Assembly: GCA_033816765.1 (NCBI GenBank)
Contig: CM066292.1
Location: 1,736,001-1,800,000, forward strand
DNA length: 64,000 bases
Direction: 5' to 3'
From: Nothopassalora personata
Lineage: Eukaryota; Ascomycota; Dothideomycetes; Mycosphaerellales; Mycosphaerellaceae
The position numbers were made by a program, and so were the translations under genes. This document shows positions 21,836 to 30,634 of this stretch, one piece after another. Within the stretch, counting starts at the first letter, position 1, and the number at the start of each line of letters is the position of its first letter. The notes beneath the pieces are model-generated. The model saw nothing but the letters and a program-made list of their open reading frames with translations, did no database searches and had not been told where the DNA came from.

Positions 21836-23860
21836 ATGAGCGCTACTCAAGCAGCTGGTAGGGGAACACCCGCCCCCAGCGAAGCAGGAAGCATCCGCCG
21901 TGCGCCACCACAACAGACTACCACCACGAAGGACGATGAGTCTGATGACGATGACGAGTCTACTCCAAGGAAGAACGACGTTAAGGCCGCCAAGCCAGAC
22001 CTCTTCCATGGAGACAGAGCCAAGTTCGACGACTGGATCAATCAGATGGATATGTATCTCATGTTCAACCCAGTCGATGCTAATAAGAGGACTATCTTCG
22101 CCATCACGTACCTTCGCGGAAGTGCGCAGAACTGGATCAAACCTTACCTTAAGGAATACCTTGAAGGTATGGGACGATTAGACCCCACTGGAATGTTCAG
22201 GAGCTACACCCTTTTCAAAGAAAAGATGAAATCAATCTTTGGAACCTCGAACGAAGTCCAACAGGCCATACGAATCATTCAACACCTGAAACAGAAGACG
22301 TCTGCTTCAGAGTATGCCGCCAAATTCGAAGAGTACGGACAAATCACCAGATGGGACCAGACGGCGTTGATGACTATGTTCCGACGTGGACTTAAGGACT
22401 CCGTCAAGGACGAGTTGATAAGACACGGGGGACGGATCACCAACCTCGAAGAGCTAATGAAGGCGTCGATCAATATCGATGATCAGCTCTGGGAACGACA
22501 CCAGGAAAAGAAATACGACTCCAAAGTAGGAGGAATAGCAGGATATGCTCCGGACCGCAGACCCTTAGGAGGATACGTTGCGAGGGGAGAATTCTCACGA
22601 CAAAACCAACCCTACTATGGACCACAGCCAATGGAACTGGACGTTACCCAACGAGGACGGAAGATCGTTAAGAGTAGGGGCCACGGAAAGCCCTTTAAAG
22701 GAAAAGGAAAACTCACATGCTATGCCTGTGGCAAGGAAGGTCACATGGCGCGGGATTGCCGCGGTAAAAATATGGTGCGCCGCGAGCAGTTCAATATGAT
22801 GCAACCCCGAACTAGTAAATCTGAGAGCAGCGTTGGATCTCGGGGAGATACCGACTATACTCGGAGAGTGGGGGAGAGAGCTAGCAACAGAAACACGACG
22901 CCTCTCCTGGACCCCTCAGAAGGACGAGGAGGATACCATGGGCAGCAAATGGTGGTCATTCCATTTGATGCGAAGAACCAACCACGACAGTTCAACATGA
23001 TGACACGAAGAGTCGACTACGAGACCGAATCCGAGTCTCGAAATGGTCATGGAAGCCTTCATTGGCGATTCTGTTACCAAGACTCGTGTCAAATCCACTA
23101 CGCCGCGAAGTCAGGCGCAGGGTATTGGCCTCAGCAACCACGAGGAACCCTGGGAGCGACGCATAGGCAAGACGCCACGCTCAGAGAAGTGGACATCGAT
23201 GAATCCTACTTCAACGAAGATGGAAGCGATAAAGAAAATCAGGACCCAGGATGGAACGGATCATGGTCACCAGAACCACAGGAAGAAAGTCAAGAAACCA
23301 CCGGGCTAGATACCATCGAGGAAGAACAGGATCCGGAAGAATCAAGCGAAGAAGATTCCTCCGAAGGAGAAGAGAGCGACACTGACGACGACAACGAACA
23401 ACTTACCTTCACGGTAGATGCACCTAAGAAACTGTACGACATGATTATCTACCTACAGAGAAGGCACGAGGAATTCCTACCTAAAATAGGCGGACGAAGA
23501 AGGCTACATTCCATTGAGTTTGACAAGACACTTAACACCCTACGAGGCATGGCCTGGGGATACCCACTCATGGAAACAACCGAGAACCTAGCAACCGCCA
23601 TTACAGAACGACCACCGATAGGAAGCCGAATAACAGGAACCGGATATCTTACACCGTCAGGGACATTCATATCGAATGAATTACGAACAGCAGTACAGCA
23701 TGTACGGGCTCTCTACTCAGAAACGCAGAAGATCCAGGAACGCAATAGATTACAAGTGTGGACACAGGGCAACGGGCTACAGGTTCTAGCCGAAGCCTCT
23801 AGGCACGAAGCACAGCGAACCGCATACCATTCGGGAAAAGGATCAGCTCCCCAGGAATGA
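21836..23860 (+). CDS. Gag polyprotein of Gypsy-A
   Basis: Structural protein expected to form the virus-like particle and bind element RNA, 674 codons. The frame is open from 21788 in the LTR, but the Met at 21836 is preferred because it is the first one downstream of the primer site. After a disordered Pro/Ser/Asp-rich start, residues about 55-230 look like the retrotransposon capsid fold (KAAKPDLFHGDRAKFDDW, AQNWIKPYL, EYAAKFEEY). A CCHC zinc knuckle spans C295, C298, H303 and C308. The C-terminal third is acidic (DTIEEEQDPEESSEEDSSEG) and low complexity. Pol overlaps its stop. RIPed relatives at 18389 and 6452 share this whole frame. Confidence 0.93.
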   Translation: MSATQAAGRGTPAPSEAGSIRRAPPQQTTTTKDDESDDDDESTPRKNDVKAAKPDLFHGDRAKFDDWINQMDMYLMFNPVDANKRTIFAITYLRGSAQNWIKPYLKEYLEGMGRLDPTGMFRSYTLFKEKMKSIFGTSNEVQQAIRIIQHLKQKTSASEYAAKFEEYGQITRWDQTALMTMFRRGLKDSVKDELIRHGGRITNLEELMKASINIDDQLWERHQEKKYDSKVGGIAGYAPDRRPLGGYVARGEFSRQNQPYYGPQPMELDVTQRGRKIVKSRGHGKPFKGKGKLTCYACGKEGHMARDCRGKNMVRREQFNMMQPRTSKSESSVGSRGDTDYTRRVGERASNRNTTPLLDPSEGRGGYHGQQMVVIPFDAKNQPRQFNMMTRRVDYETESESRNGHGSLHWRFCYQDSCQIHYAAKSGAGYWPQQPRGTLGATHRQDATLREVDIDESYFNEDGSDKENQDPGWNGSWSPEPQEESQETTGLDTIEEEQDPEESSEEDSSEGEESDTDDDNEQLTFTVDAPKKLYDMIIYLQRRHEEFLPKIGGRRRLHSIEFDKTLNTLRGMAWGYPLMETTENLATAITERPPIGSRITGTGYLTPSGTFISNELRTAVQHVRALYSETQKIQERNRLQVWTQGNGLQVLAEASRHEAQRTAYHSGKGSAPQE

Positions 23861-26800
23861 GCGACCGGAGGGAGTTATGCAACACTCAGGCTCACGCATC
23901 GACATCAAACACAGTTTTCCAGACACAAGCAATCGTCAACGGACACAAAACCAGTATCATGATCGACTCAGGAGCAGCGGGGAATTTTATCTCCGAGTCT
24001 TTCACAAGAAGAAACGGGTTAGCTACCCTGAAGAAGAAATGGGGTTACGAGTTGATCGCGGTAAACGGATCATCGTTACCTAGCGTGGAATGGGAGACGA
24101 TACCATTGCCACTGGCTATCCAACAGCACCACGAGAATATTACCTTGGATGTCACTGATATGGCCAGTCATGACATAGTATTAGGTATGCCTTGGTTGAG
24201 AAAGCACAATCCAGTAATCGACTGGAGAAGAGGAGTACTCACATTTAGGGAATGCGATTGCGTTGTCGACATTCAGCCTGCGCAGTGGCAGCGTTCACTG
24301 GCAGATGAGGCAAGGAAACAGCTAAACGAGATACAGCTTGCGCCGAATAGAAGGACAGAAGAACCACCTTCGACCGGGACAGACACTGGCGTGGGGCCGC
24401 CGGGTCACGAAGTCACTGGAAGTGATGGAAGTAACGCACCATCGAAGAATACTAACATCTCAGAGTTGAGTATTCCCAAGGAGTATCGCAAGTGGTCGCG
24501 ACTCTTTGAAGAGGAAAGAGGCAAAACCGCCTTACCTAAGCACCGCCCATGGGATCACAAGATCAACATTCAGCCAGGGAAAGAGCCTCCATGGGGACCC
24601 CTATATCAAATGTCTGAGAAAGAGCTACAGACCCTACGAGAATGGCTGAAGGAGAAGCTAGCCAAAGGATGGATAAGAAGATCCACCTCAAGTGCAGGAA
24701 CTCCATGCATGTTCGTTCCAAAAGCAAACGGGAAGTTACGACTCGTACAAGACTACAGGAAGTTAAACGAGATCACGATCAAGAACCGATACCCGCTACC
24801 CAACATCGAAGAAGCACAAGACAGATTAACCGGATCGGACTGGTACACGAAGATTGACCTACGAGATGCCTTCTACGCTATACGGATGGCAGAAGGAGAA
24901 GAATGGAAAACCGCTTTCAGAACAAGATACGGACTCTACGAATTCTTAGTTATGCCAATGGGATTAACCAATGCACCCGCATCCTGCCAGGACCTTGTTA
25001 ACGAAACACTTAGAGACCTACTCGACGTATGCGTTATCGCCTACATGGACGACATACTGGTCTACACAAAAGGATCCCTACAGGAACACATAAAACAAGT
25101 CCAGGACGTCTTCGAACGACTCACGCAATCAGGATTCAAGACGGCACCCGAGAAATGCGAATTCCATAAGAAAGAAGTCAAATTCTTAGGCTTCATTATC
25201 AGCACTACAGGGATAACGATCGACCCTGCAAAGACACAGTCAATCAGAGAATGGCCAGAACCGAAAACAGTCAAGGACGTACAATCATTCCTTGGACTAG
25301 CGAACTACAACCGGAAATTCATTAAGGACTACTCAAAGACAGCAGCACCAATGACAATGCTTACAAGAAAGGACGTCACTTGGAAATGGGGAAAAGAACA
25401 GATTGAAGCATTCAAGAAACTCAAGGAACAATGCGCTTCAGCCCCTACGCTTCGATTATTCGATGGTAGCAAGGAAGTCCACATCGAGACCGATGCGTCT
25501 GATATGGCAATAGGCGCGTGTCTAACGCAGACACACGATGGGCAGAGACACCCAGTAGCCTATTACTCCCGGAAAATGACCACAGCGGAACAGAACTACG
25601 ACATCCATGATAAAGAGCTTCTAGCCATTGTTGCTGCCATGCAACATTGGAGAGTATATGTCGAGGGCCCACCGAAGTTAACGATTCTTTCTGACCACAA
25701 GAATCTTACGTACTTCACAACGACGAAAGAACTTACCCGAAGGCAAGCCCGCTGGTCGGAGCTGCTAGGACAGTATAAGTTCGAAATCAAATATACTCCA
25801 GGACGAGAGAATGGCCGCGCCGACGCGTTGAGCCGAAGAAGCGACTACATGGAAGGAAAAGAACCAGTGCAACATAAAATACTAAAGACAAACCCCGACG
25901 GAAGTCTTAGTGCCAACACAAGAGAATTTAACAACATCGTACGGATATTAGGCGACAGGGACGAACAATTCCCTATATCGCAAGGAAAATACCAAGTACC
26001 TAAGGATCGAGAAGAAGAATGCATACGACAACATCACGACGGACCAAATTACGGACACCCCGGAATTTCAAAAACAATGGACCTAATACAGCGCAGTTTC
26101 TCATTTCCACAGATGAGACTTAAGGTGTCACGCTATATTAAACAATGCGTACACTGCCAACGAAACAAGGCTGCGAGACACGCAAAATACGGTCACCTAC
26201 AGTTCAGGACACCACCAACGAAACCATGGGACGAAGTCACAATGGACTTTATCACGAAACTCCCACCGTCAAGAGATCAAGTTACGAAACAACCATACGA
26301 CATGATACTAGTCATGGTTGATAGACTTACGAAATACGCACACTTCATTCCTGCATCGGAAACGTACAATGCAGAGCAGCTCGGATACCTCGTACTAGAC
26401 AGACTTATCCGATACCATGGATTCCCTCAAGCATTTATAACGGACAGAGACAAGCTATTTACATCGAACTATTGGAAGACGCTTATGGGAACGATCGGAA
26501 TCAAACACAAGCTGTCGACAGCATATCATCCGGAGACAGACGGACAAACCGAAAGGATGAATCAAACGCTAGAACAATACCTACGACACTACATCAACTA
26601 CGCACAAGACAACTGGGTTTCATTACTGCCAATGGCGCAGATTGCACTGAACAACCACAAATCGGAGACAACTTCAACGACGCCATTTTATGCGAACTTT
26701 GGTAAAGATCCTAACCTATTTGGAACACCTGGATCCCACCCACAAGCCGAAAGAGCAATCGTGACGACGGACACTCTTAAGGAAGTGCACAAAGAAACAC

Positions 26801-27282
26801 GCAAGGCGATCGAAGATGCACAACGAAAACTGTCTCAACAACGGCAGGACACGAGAAAAATGGCACCTCTGCTAAAAGAGGGGGATAAGGTCTATCTCCT
26901 TACAAAAAACTTGAGAACAAGAAGACAGACCAAGAAACTGGATCACGTCAAGGTCGGACCATTTTTAATCGACAAAGTCGTAGGACTAGTCAACTATCGA
27001 CTACGACTACCACCAGACGCCAAAATCCACCCAGTCTTCCATATCTCCAAGTTGGAACCCGCAGACGCCGAAACACCCTGCCAGGAGAGCTTCCATTTTA
27101 AACCGGAAGCAGAAAACGAATTTGAAGTCGAAAGAATCCTAGATAAGAAAGGTCAGCGATACCTTGTCAAATGGAAAGGATACGACGAATCAGAAAATAC
27201 CTGGGAACCAAAACAAAACCTACGAAACTGTCAGCAAAAGATCCAGGAATACTACAAGACCAAAAAGCGGCCAGCGGACTAG
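23857..27282 (+). CDS. Pol polyprotein of Gypsy-A: protease, RT, RNase H, integrase, chromodomain
   Basis: Catalyses reverse transcription and integration, 1141 codons. Its ATG overlaps the gag stop as ATGA, so translation probably uses termination-reinitiation or a -1 shift. Domains in order: aspartic protease with DSG at residue 37; RT with FLVMPMGLTNAPAS and the catalytic YMDD at 396-399; RNase H with D546 in ETDASDMAIG; integrase with an HHCC zinc finger (H726, second His, C764, C767) and catalytic D797, D863 and E899 (D35E spacing); a GPF/Y-type module (KVGPFLIDKVVGLVNYRLRLP-type); and a chromodomain from about 1089 (VERILDKKGQRYLVKWKGY, then NTWEP). A chromodomain places it in the chromoviruses, where it targets integration to heterochromatin. 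All catalytic residues are present. Confidence 0.95.
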   Translation: MSDRRELCNTQAHASTSNTVFQTQAIVNGHKTSIMIDSGAAGNFISESFTRRNGLATLKKKWGYELIAVNGSSLPSVEWETIPLPLAIQQHHENITLDVTDMASHDIVLGMPWLRKHNPVIDWRRGVLTFRECDCVVDIQPAQWQRSLADEARKQLNEIQLAPNRRTEEPPSTGTDTGVGPPGHEVTGSDGSNAPSKNTNISELSIPKEYRKWSRLFEEERGKTALPKHRPWDHKINIQPGKEPPWGPLYQMSEKELQTLREWLKEKLAKGWIRRSTSSAGTPCMFVPKANGKLRLVQDYRKLNEITIKNRYPLPNIEEAQDRLTGSDWYTKIDLRDAFYAIRMAEGEEWKTAFRTRYGLYEFLVMPMGLTNAPASCQDLVNETLRDLLDVCVIAYMDDILVYTKGSLQEHIKQVQDVFERLTQSGFKTAPEKCEFHKKEVKFLGFIISTTGITIDPAKTQSIREWPEPKTVKDVQSFLGLANYNRKFIKDYSKTAAPMTMLTRKDVTWKWGKEQIEAFKKLKEQCASAPTLRLFDGSKEVHIETDASDMAIGACLTQTHDGQRHPVAYYSRKMTTAEQNYDIHDKELLAIVAAMQHWRVYVEGPPKLTILSDHKNLTYFTTTKELTRRQARWSELLGQYKFEIKYTPGRENGRADALSRRSDYMEGKEPVQHKILKTNPDGSLSANTREFNNIVRILGDRDEQFPISQGKYQVPKDREEECIRQHHDGPNYGHPGISKTMDLIQRSFSFPQMRLKVSRYIKQCVHCQRNKAARHAKYGHLQFRTPPTKPWDEVTMDFITKLPPSRDQVTKQPYDMILVMVDRLTKYAHFIPASETYNAEQLGYLVLDRLIRYHGFPQAFITDRDKLFTSNYWKTLMGTIGIKHKLSTAYHPETDGQTERMNQTLEQYLRHYINYAQDNWVSLLPMAQIALNNHKSETTSTTPFYANFGKDPNLFGTPGSHPQAERAIVTTDTLKEVHKETRKAIEDAQRKLSQQRQDTRKMAPLLKEGDKVYLLTKNLRTRRQTKKLDHVKVGPFLIDKVVGLVNYRLRLPPDAKIHPVFHISKLEPADAETPCQESFHFKPEAENEFEVERILDKKGQRYLVKWKGYDESENTWEPKQNLRNCQQKIQEYYKTKKRPAD

Positions 27283-27311
27283 TCACCGATTGGTGACCAG
27301 TCCGCCGGGAG
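27283..27311. other. Short inverted repeat after the pol stop
   Basis: AGTCACCGATTGGTGACCAG contains TCACC-GATT-GGTGA, a small perfect hairpin between the pol stop and the tRNA-like sequence. It may form a 3' RNA structure. No known function. Confidence 0.4.
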
Positions 27312-27385
27312 CAGCTAAAGTAGGAATCGAACCCACGACCTCAAGAGTGTAGACAACTTGCGCTCTACCACTGAGCTACCTAGCC
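27312..27385 (-). tRNA. tRNA-like sequence inside Gypsy-A, identity undetermined
   Basis: On the minus strand a cloverleaf can be drawn: acceptor GGCTAGG with TTTAGCT (three G-U pairs), D arm GCTC-AGTGGTA-GAGC, a T arm GTGGG-TTCGAAT-CCTAC, and discriminator G. Box A (TAGCTCAGTGG) and box B (GGTTCGAATCC) are both canonical, so pol III transcription is plausible. The anticodon arm is odd: CAAG/CTTG stem with an 11-base loop (or nine with a T-T mismatch), two bases longer than normal, so no anticodon is assigned. It may be a decayed tRNA copy, carry a tiny intron, or serve the element. A degraded copy sits at the same place in the 1978-8862 element (2990-3056). Confidence 0.6.
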
Positions 27386-27424
27386 GATCAATGGAAACAG
27401 GGACACAACTTACAAATAAGTACC

Positions 27425-27964
27425 CTAAAGGGACTCTACCCCTAGGGACTCGCCCCAAGGCTCCGCCCCAGAAAGCGCCGCCCAGTCATTTACGGGCATC
27501 TCTAGGATATCCGAGAAAGGAACTAGCGAAGGAGGCACCTCTACCCCCGACGCCTGTTCAAGGGACGCTAGCTCCTCGCGCGCCTCTTCTTCCTCGAGCT
27601 CCTCCAACTCCTTAGCGACGGCATCATCGGTACGACGCTCAGCTAACCGTAGCTGTTTCCGAAGACGGATCTTGCGCATCTTCAGCCGCACCTCCTCCTC
27701 TTCGATCCTCTCAAGCTCCAGCTTGAGTTTATCGCGCGAATCGCGAAGGCGTTCCCACTCCGGACGAGAAAGACGCACATCGCAATCCTTACAGCCTTTT
27801 CGAATGCAGGCCGAACACTTCCCAGACCGAGAGCCCACGATACACCTCACTACTGCGCCCGAGGATCGAGACTTCTGACAATTCGTACATGGGGCCATTT
27901 CGATACCGGAAACTTCAGTATCCGAAGCAAGTCGTTGACGGCGTTTGTGGGAGGAAGAAGACAT
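27425..27964 (-). CDS. Antisense Cys-rich coiled-coil protein of Gypsy-A, function unknown
   Basis: An open frame of 179 codons lies on the strand opposite to gag-pol, between pol and the 3' LTR. Residues 26-61 hold seven cysteines (C26, C29, C41, C50, C53, C58, C61) in a CxxC...KCxxC...CxxC pattern that suggests zinc binding. Residues about 68-145 are a charged, Glu/Arg/Lys/Leu-rich predicted coiled coil. The tail is acidic/hydrophobic and ends PWGESLGVESL. I know of similar predicted fungal proteins but no tested function. A RIPed copy at 2411-2950 and a divergent one in Gypsy-B (61793-62099) argue that it is maintained. A conserved hairpin lies just upstream of its start. It could be a regulator, an RNA-binding factor or a captured host gene; these are guesses. 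Confidence 0.75.
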   Translation of the reverse strand: MSSSSHKRRQRLASDTEVSGIEMAPCTNCQKSRSSGAVVRCIVGSRSGKCSACIRKGCKDCDVRLSRPEWERLRDSRDKLKLELERIEEEEVRLKMRKIRLRKQLRLAERRTDDAVAKELEELEEEEAREELASLEQASGVEVPPSLVPFSDILEMPVNDWAALSGAEPWGESLGVESL

Positions 27965-28004
27965 CGTTGCGAGACACGAAAAGGAAGTACAACATGACTT
28001 AAGA

Positions 28005-28021
28005 AGCTTCGGGACGAAGCT
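28005..28021. other. Conserved hairpin before the polypurine tract
   Basis: AGCTTCG-GGA-CGAAGCT, a perfect 7-bp stem with loop GGA. It is present in the minus-strand copy (2364-2376) and with compensating changes in Gypsy-B (62140-62160). It lies just upstream of the antisense gene start and just before the 3' LTR. Confidence 0.65.
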
Positions 28022-28026
28022 AGGCT

Positions 28027-28039
28027 AAGAAGGGGATGG
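28027..28039 (+). promoter_or_regulatory. Polypurine tract of Gypsy-A
   Basis: AAGAAGGGGATGG directly abuts the 3' LTR and would prime plus-strand DNA synthesis. Gypsy-B has AAAAAGGGGATAG at the same place. Confidence 0.75.
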
Positions 28040-28422
28040 TGTTACGGAATGATTCCCATGGACCCTGGAATCATAATGACAAGACGAACACGTGACTCAA
28101 AGACGAACACGTGACTCATCCTGCCTGAGCGCTCAGACTTGGAGCGATCAGACTGCTCATGCTCAGACTGATCAGACTGCTCATGCTCAGACTGATCAGA
28201 CTGATCACCGAGATCTACGAATCTCCTTTGTATTTAGGAACGCTAGAAACCCTTATGGTTCTAATGCGTTCAACTCATGTTACTATCTCACTGATTGGAA
28301 TACAACTCTTATTCCTATCATTCATCTTCGCTCAGCTTGCTTCAGCCTCTCCAAAGAATAATACCGCCACGTGACTTGACTTATCTCTCTTTTGAGACTA
28401 GCCCTGGAACGAGACAATAACA
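28040..28422 (+). repeat. Gypsy-A 3' LTR (intact element)
   Basis: 383 bp, same sequence as 21436-21818 as far as I can compare, followed by the duplication AATAG. Confidence 0.95.
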
Positions 28423-28427
28423 AATAG

Positions 28428-28987
28428 AAAACCGCTTTTAGAATAAGATACGGACTCTACGAATTCTTAGTTATGCTAATGGGATTAACTAACGCACCCG
28501 CATCTTGCTAGGACCTTGTTAACGAAATACTTAGAGACCTACTCGACGTATGCGTTATCGCCTACATAGACGACATACTAGTCTATACGAAAGAATCCCT
28601 ACAGGAGTATATAAAACAAGTCTAGGACGTCTTTAAACGACTTACGCAGTTAGGATTCAAGATAGCACCCGAGAAATGCGAATTTCATAAGAAAGAAGTT
28701 AAATTCTTAGGCTTCATTATTAGCACTATAGGGATAACGATCGACCCTACGAAGACATAGTTAATTAGAGAATAGCTAGAACTAAAGACAGTTAAGGATG
28801 TATAATTATGCCTTAGACTAGCGAACTACAACCGGAAATTCATTAAGGACTACGTAAAAATAGCAGCACTAATAACGATGCTTACGAGAAAAGACGTTAC
28901 TTAGAAATAGGGAAAGGAACAGATTAAAGCGTTTAAGAAACTTAAGAAACAATGCGCTTTAGCCCCTACGCTTTGACTATTCGATAG
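28428..28987 (+). pseudogene. Gypsy-A pol of the RIPed copy, continued (RT to RNase H)
   Basis: Continues the frame broken at 21435: a YGLYEFLVMLMGLTNAPAS-like block near 28450-28505 and a YIDDILVYTK-type box near 28562-28592. It ends at 28987 within RNase H (Phe-Asp-Gly-Ser region of the intact copy), where the Gypsy-C LTR starts. Confidence 0.85.
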
Positions 28988-29379
28988 TAATGTCTACTAA
29001 CTACCCTATGTAGGCCTGTCTAAGTCGTGGTGGTGTAGAGCGGCGCTTATGTAAGTAGAGGTATTTACCGGTCCCGGGACCGTGAAATCAGGTCACGTGA
29101 CGAGTAGCGTAGTAGCCGGATAAAATAAGAGGATTGGCGGACCTAAACCCCTATACCCTCTACTTAAGAGGTATAAATTGAATTGTTGCCTTAATGCTAC
29201 GCTTACAATACTCAACTACGTAGTATATATCTTAATAGCTATACTAGTTCCGCTAGCTTACCTAAATGTCTAATTAAACCTAAATGAAATAGGGGCAAGT
29301 TAGACCTAAGGAACCCTTTCTCTAAACCTAAGGTCGACATAACTAAACCTAAGGTTAACACAACTAATTAGTCGTTAAT
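28988..29379 (+). repeat. Gypsy-C LTR, first
   Basis: 392 bp, starting TAATGTCTACTAAC. On the element's sense strand the LTR ends AGACATTA. Less RIPed than the other three copies. It contains one copy of the ACCGGTCCCGGGACC palindrome at 29064-29087. Confidence 0.85.
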
Positions 29380-29867
29380 ATATCCTCCCCTATTACGAAC
29401 CTGTCCTTAGGTTCCAAAGTCGTAAGCCCGGGCATTATAGGTAGCTTAATTAGTCGCTATAAGCTAAGGTAGTCTTATAGTAGTATAGTAGCTTACCCTA
29501 CTATTTAGCTTAACATATAAGATGTTAGGCAGTCCTAGGGCCTACTAGCGACAGTTTATAAAGATCGAAAGGGTCCTTCTAATAGAGACCGTAATAATGA
29601 CGTTAATAACCGCGACTCGCATCCGTCGCACTGCACTAACGTATACTACGAAACTAGCGAGGGAATAGATAGCTATGTTAGCATTAATCGAGCGGGCTAG
29701 ATAGTCGAATAACGTAAACGCCACTTATAAGACAAGTGAGCGTTAGTACTAGTAACCTAATAAATCTAAAGACGAATCCACCGCGTAGCTAGAAGGTAAG
29801 TTAAGGGAAGATAAGTAACCATAAGAAACAAGTAAGATCTAAGGACTAGAAGTACCTATACCCGAAG

Positions 29868-29930
29868 CATTAGAACTAGAATTAGAACTAGAATTAGAAC
29901 TAGAATTAGAACTAGAATCAGGACTAGAAT
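29868..29930. repeat. 12-bp minisatellite, copy 1
   Basis: Tandem AGAACTAGAATT units, about four, encoding SSSN repeats on the minus strand near the C-terminus of the third frame. The other copy at 41995-42050 has about one more unit. Confidence 0.7.
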
Positions 29931-30634
29931 CTAGGAGCCTATAGACCTATACTAACTACTTAGTTCCACTTATTCTCACACAACTCCTTTATCTAGACCT
30001 ACTCGTTGTCGTGGCTAACACTAGTCTTACTAGACGCGTCCCTAAGTAGCTAGTTAGTGAAGTTCCTATGGTAGTTACGGAAGAAGCTCTTATCACCCCC
30101 TTCGCTTATAAAGCACATCTACTCGAGAGTAGTAACTAAGCTAAGCTACTTGTCTATTAATTTTATAGCTTGGACGCGCCAATTATGTATCTTCTTATAG
30201 AAGAGCTCCGAGTCTAGGCGGACCGTAGCATTAAGCTACCTTCTAGCATTAAGGATGACTTCGTTGTTATTCTAAGACTTTAAACCCGCTAGGGCATCGG
30301 ATAGAGGGCTAATGCTACTAAGGTGTACGGCCGTAGGAAAAGGATAGCCGGGTACTAGGCGTCGATACTTAAATCCTACAGCGCTCTCACTTAGCGTCTT
30401 AAAGTCACGATAGAGGTCTATTACCTAGTACATGCTCTAGCTTCTCTAGAGTTTAAGATAGTTATCGTCGCGGATCTCAATAAAGTAAGGGTTAATCTAA
30501 CGTAGTGTCCTCTTATGTGCGGCCTACCTTATTGGAACGCCTACAGTAGTTACCCGCATTTGCCTAGCGCTTAGGTCCTCTCTAAACTAGCTAATGCTAT
30601 TCTTACTTAGGTAATTCTAGACCCTAACCGAGAA

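Larger units (their letters stand above)
21436..28422 (+). mobile_element. Intact Gypsy-A chromovirus (Ty3/Gypsy LTR retrotransposon)
   Basis: A 6987-bp element with two 383-bp LTRs that give identical translations, a 5-bp duplication, self-priming site, open gag and pol, an antisense gene, a tRNA-like sequence and a polypurine tract. CA and TG are abundant, so it escaped RIP. It lies inside a RIPed member of its own family. Its completeness suggests recent movement and possible activity. Confidence 0.95.
18010..28987 (+). mobile_element. Gypsy-A copy on the plus strand, RIPed, 3' part missing
   Basis: 5' LTR, gag and pol follow the intact copy almost base for base except for CA/TG to TA changes. 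It is split at 21435 by the intact Gypsy-A and resumes at 28428. It stops within RNase H at about 28987, where the Gypsy-C LTR begins. No 3' LTR of this copy is present, so its right end was deleted. Confidence 0.9.

Noticed and set aside
22904..23098. Short minus-strand frames across Gypsy-A gag and pol
   Set aside because: Shadow frames of the real coding strand with no conservation in RIPed copies.
29868..29930. CRISPR-like array
   Set aside because: Units are 12 bp without spacers and code SSSN in a transposon frame; the organism is eukaryotic.
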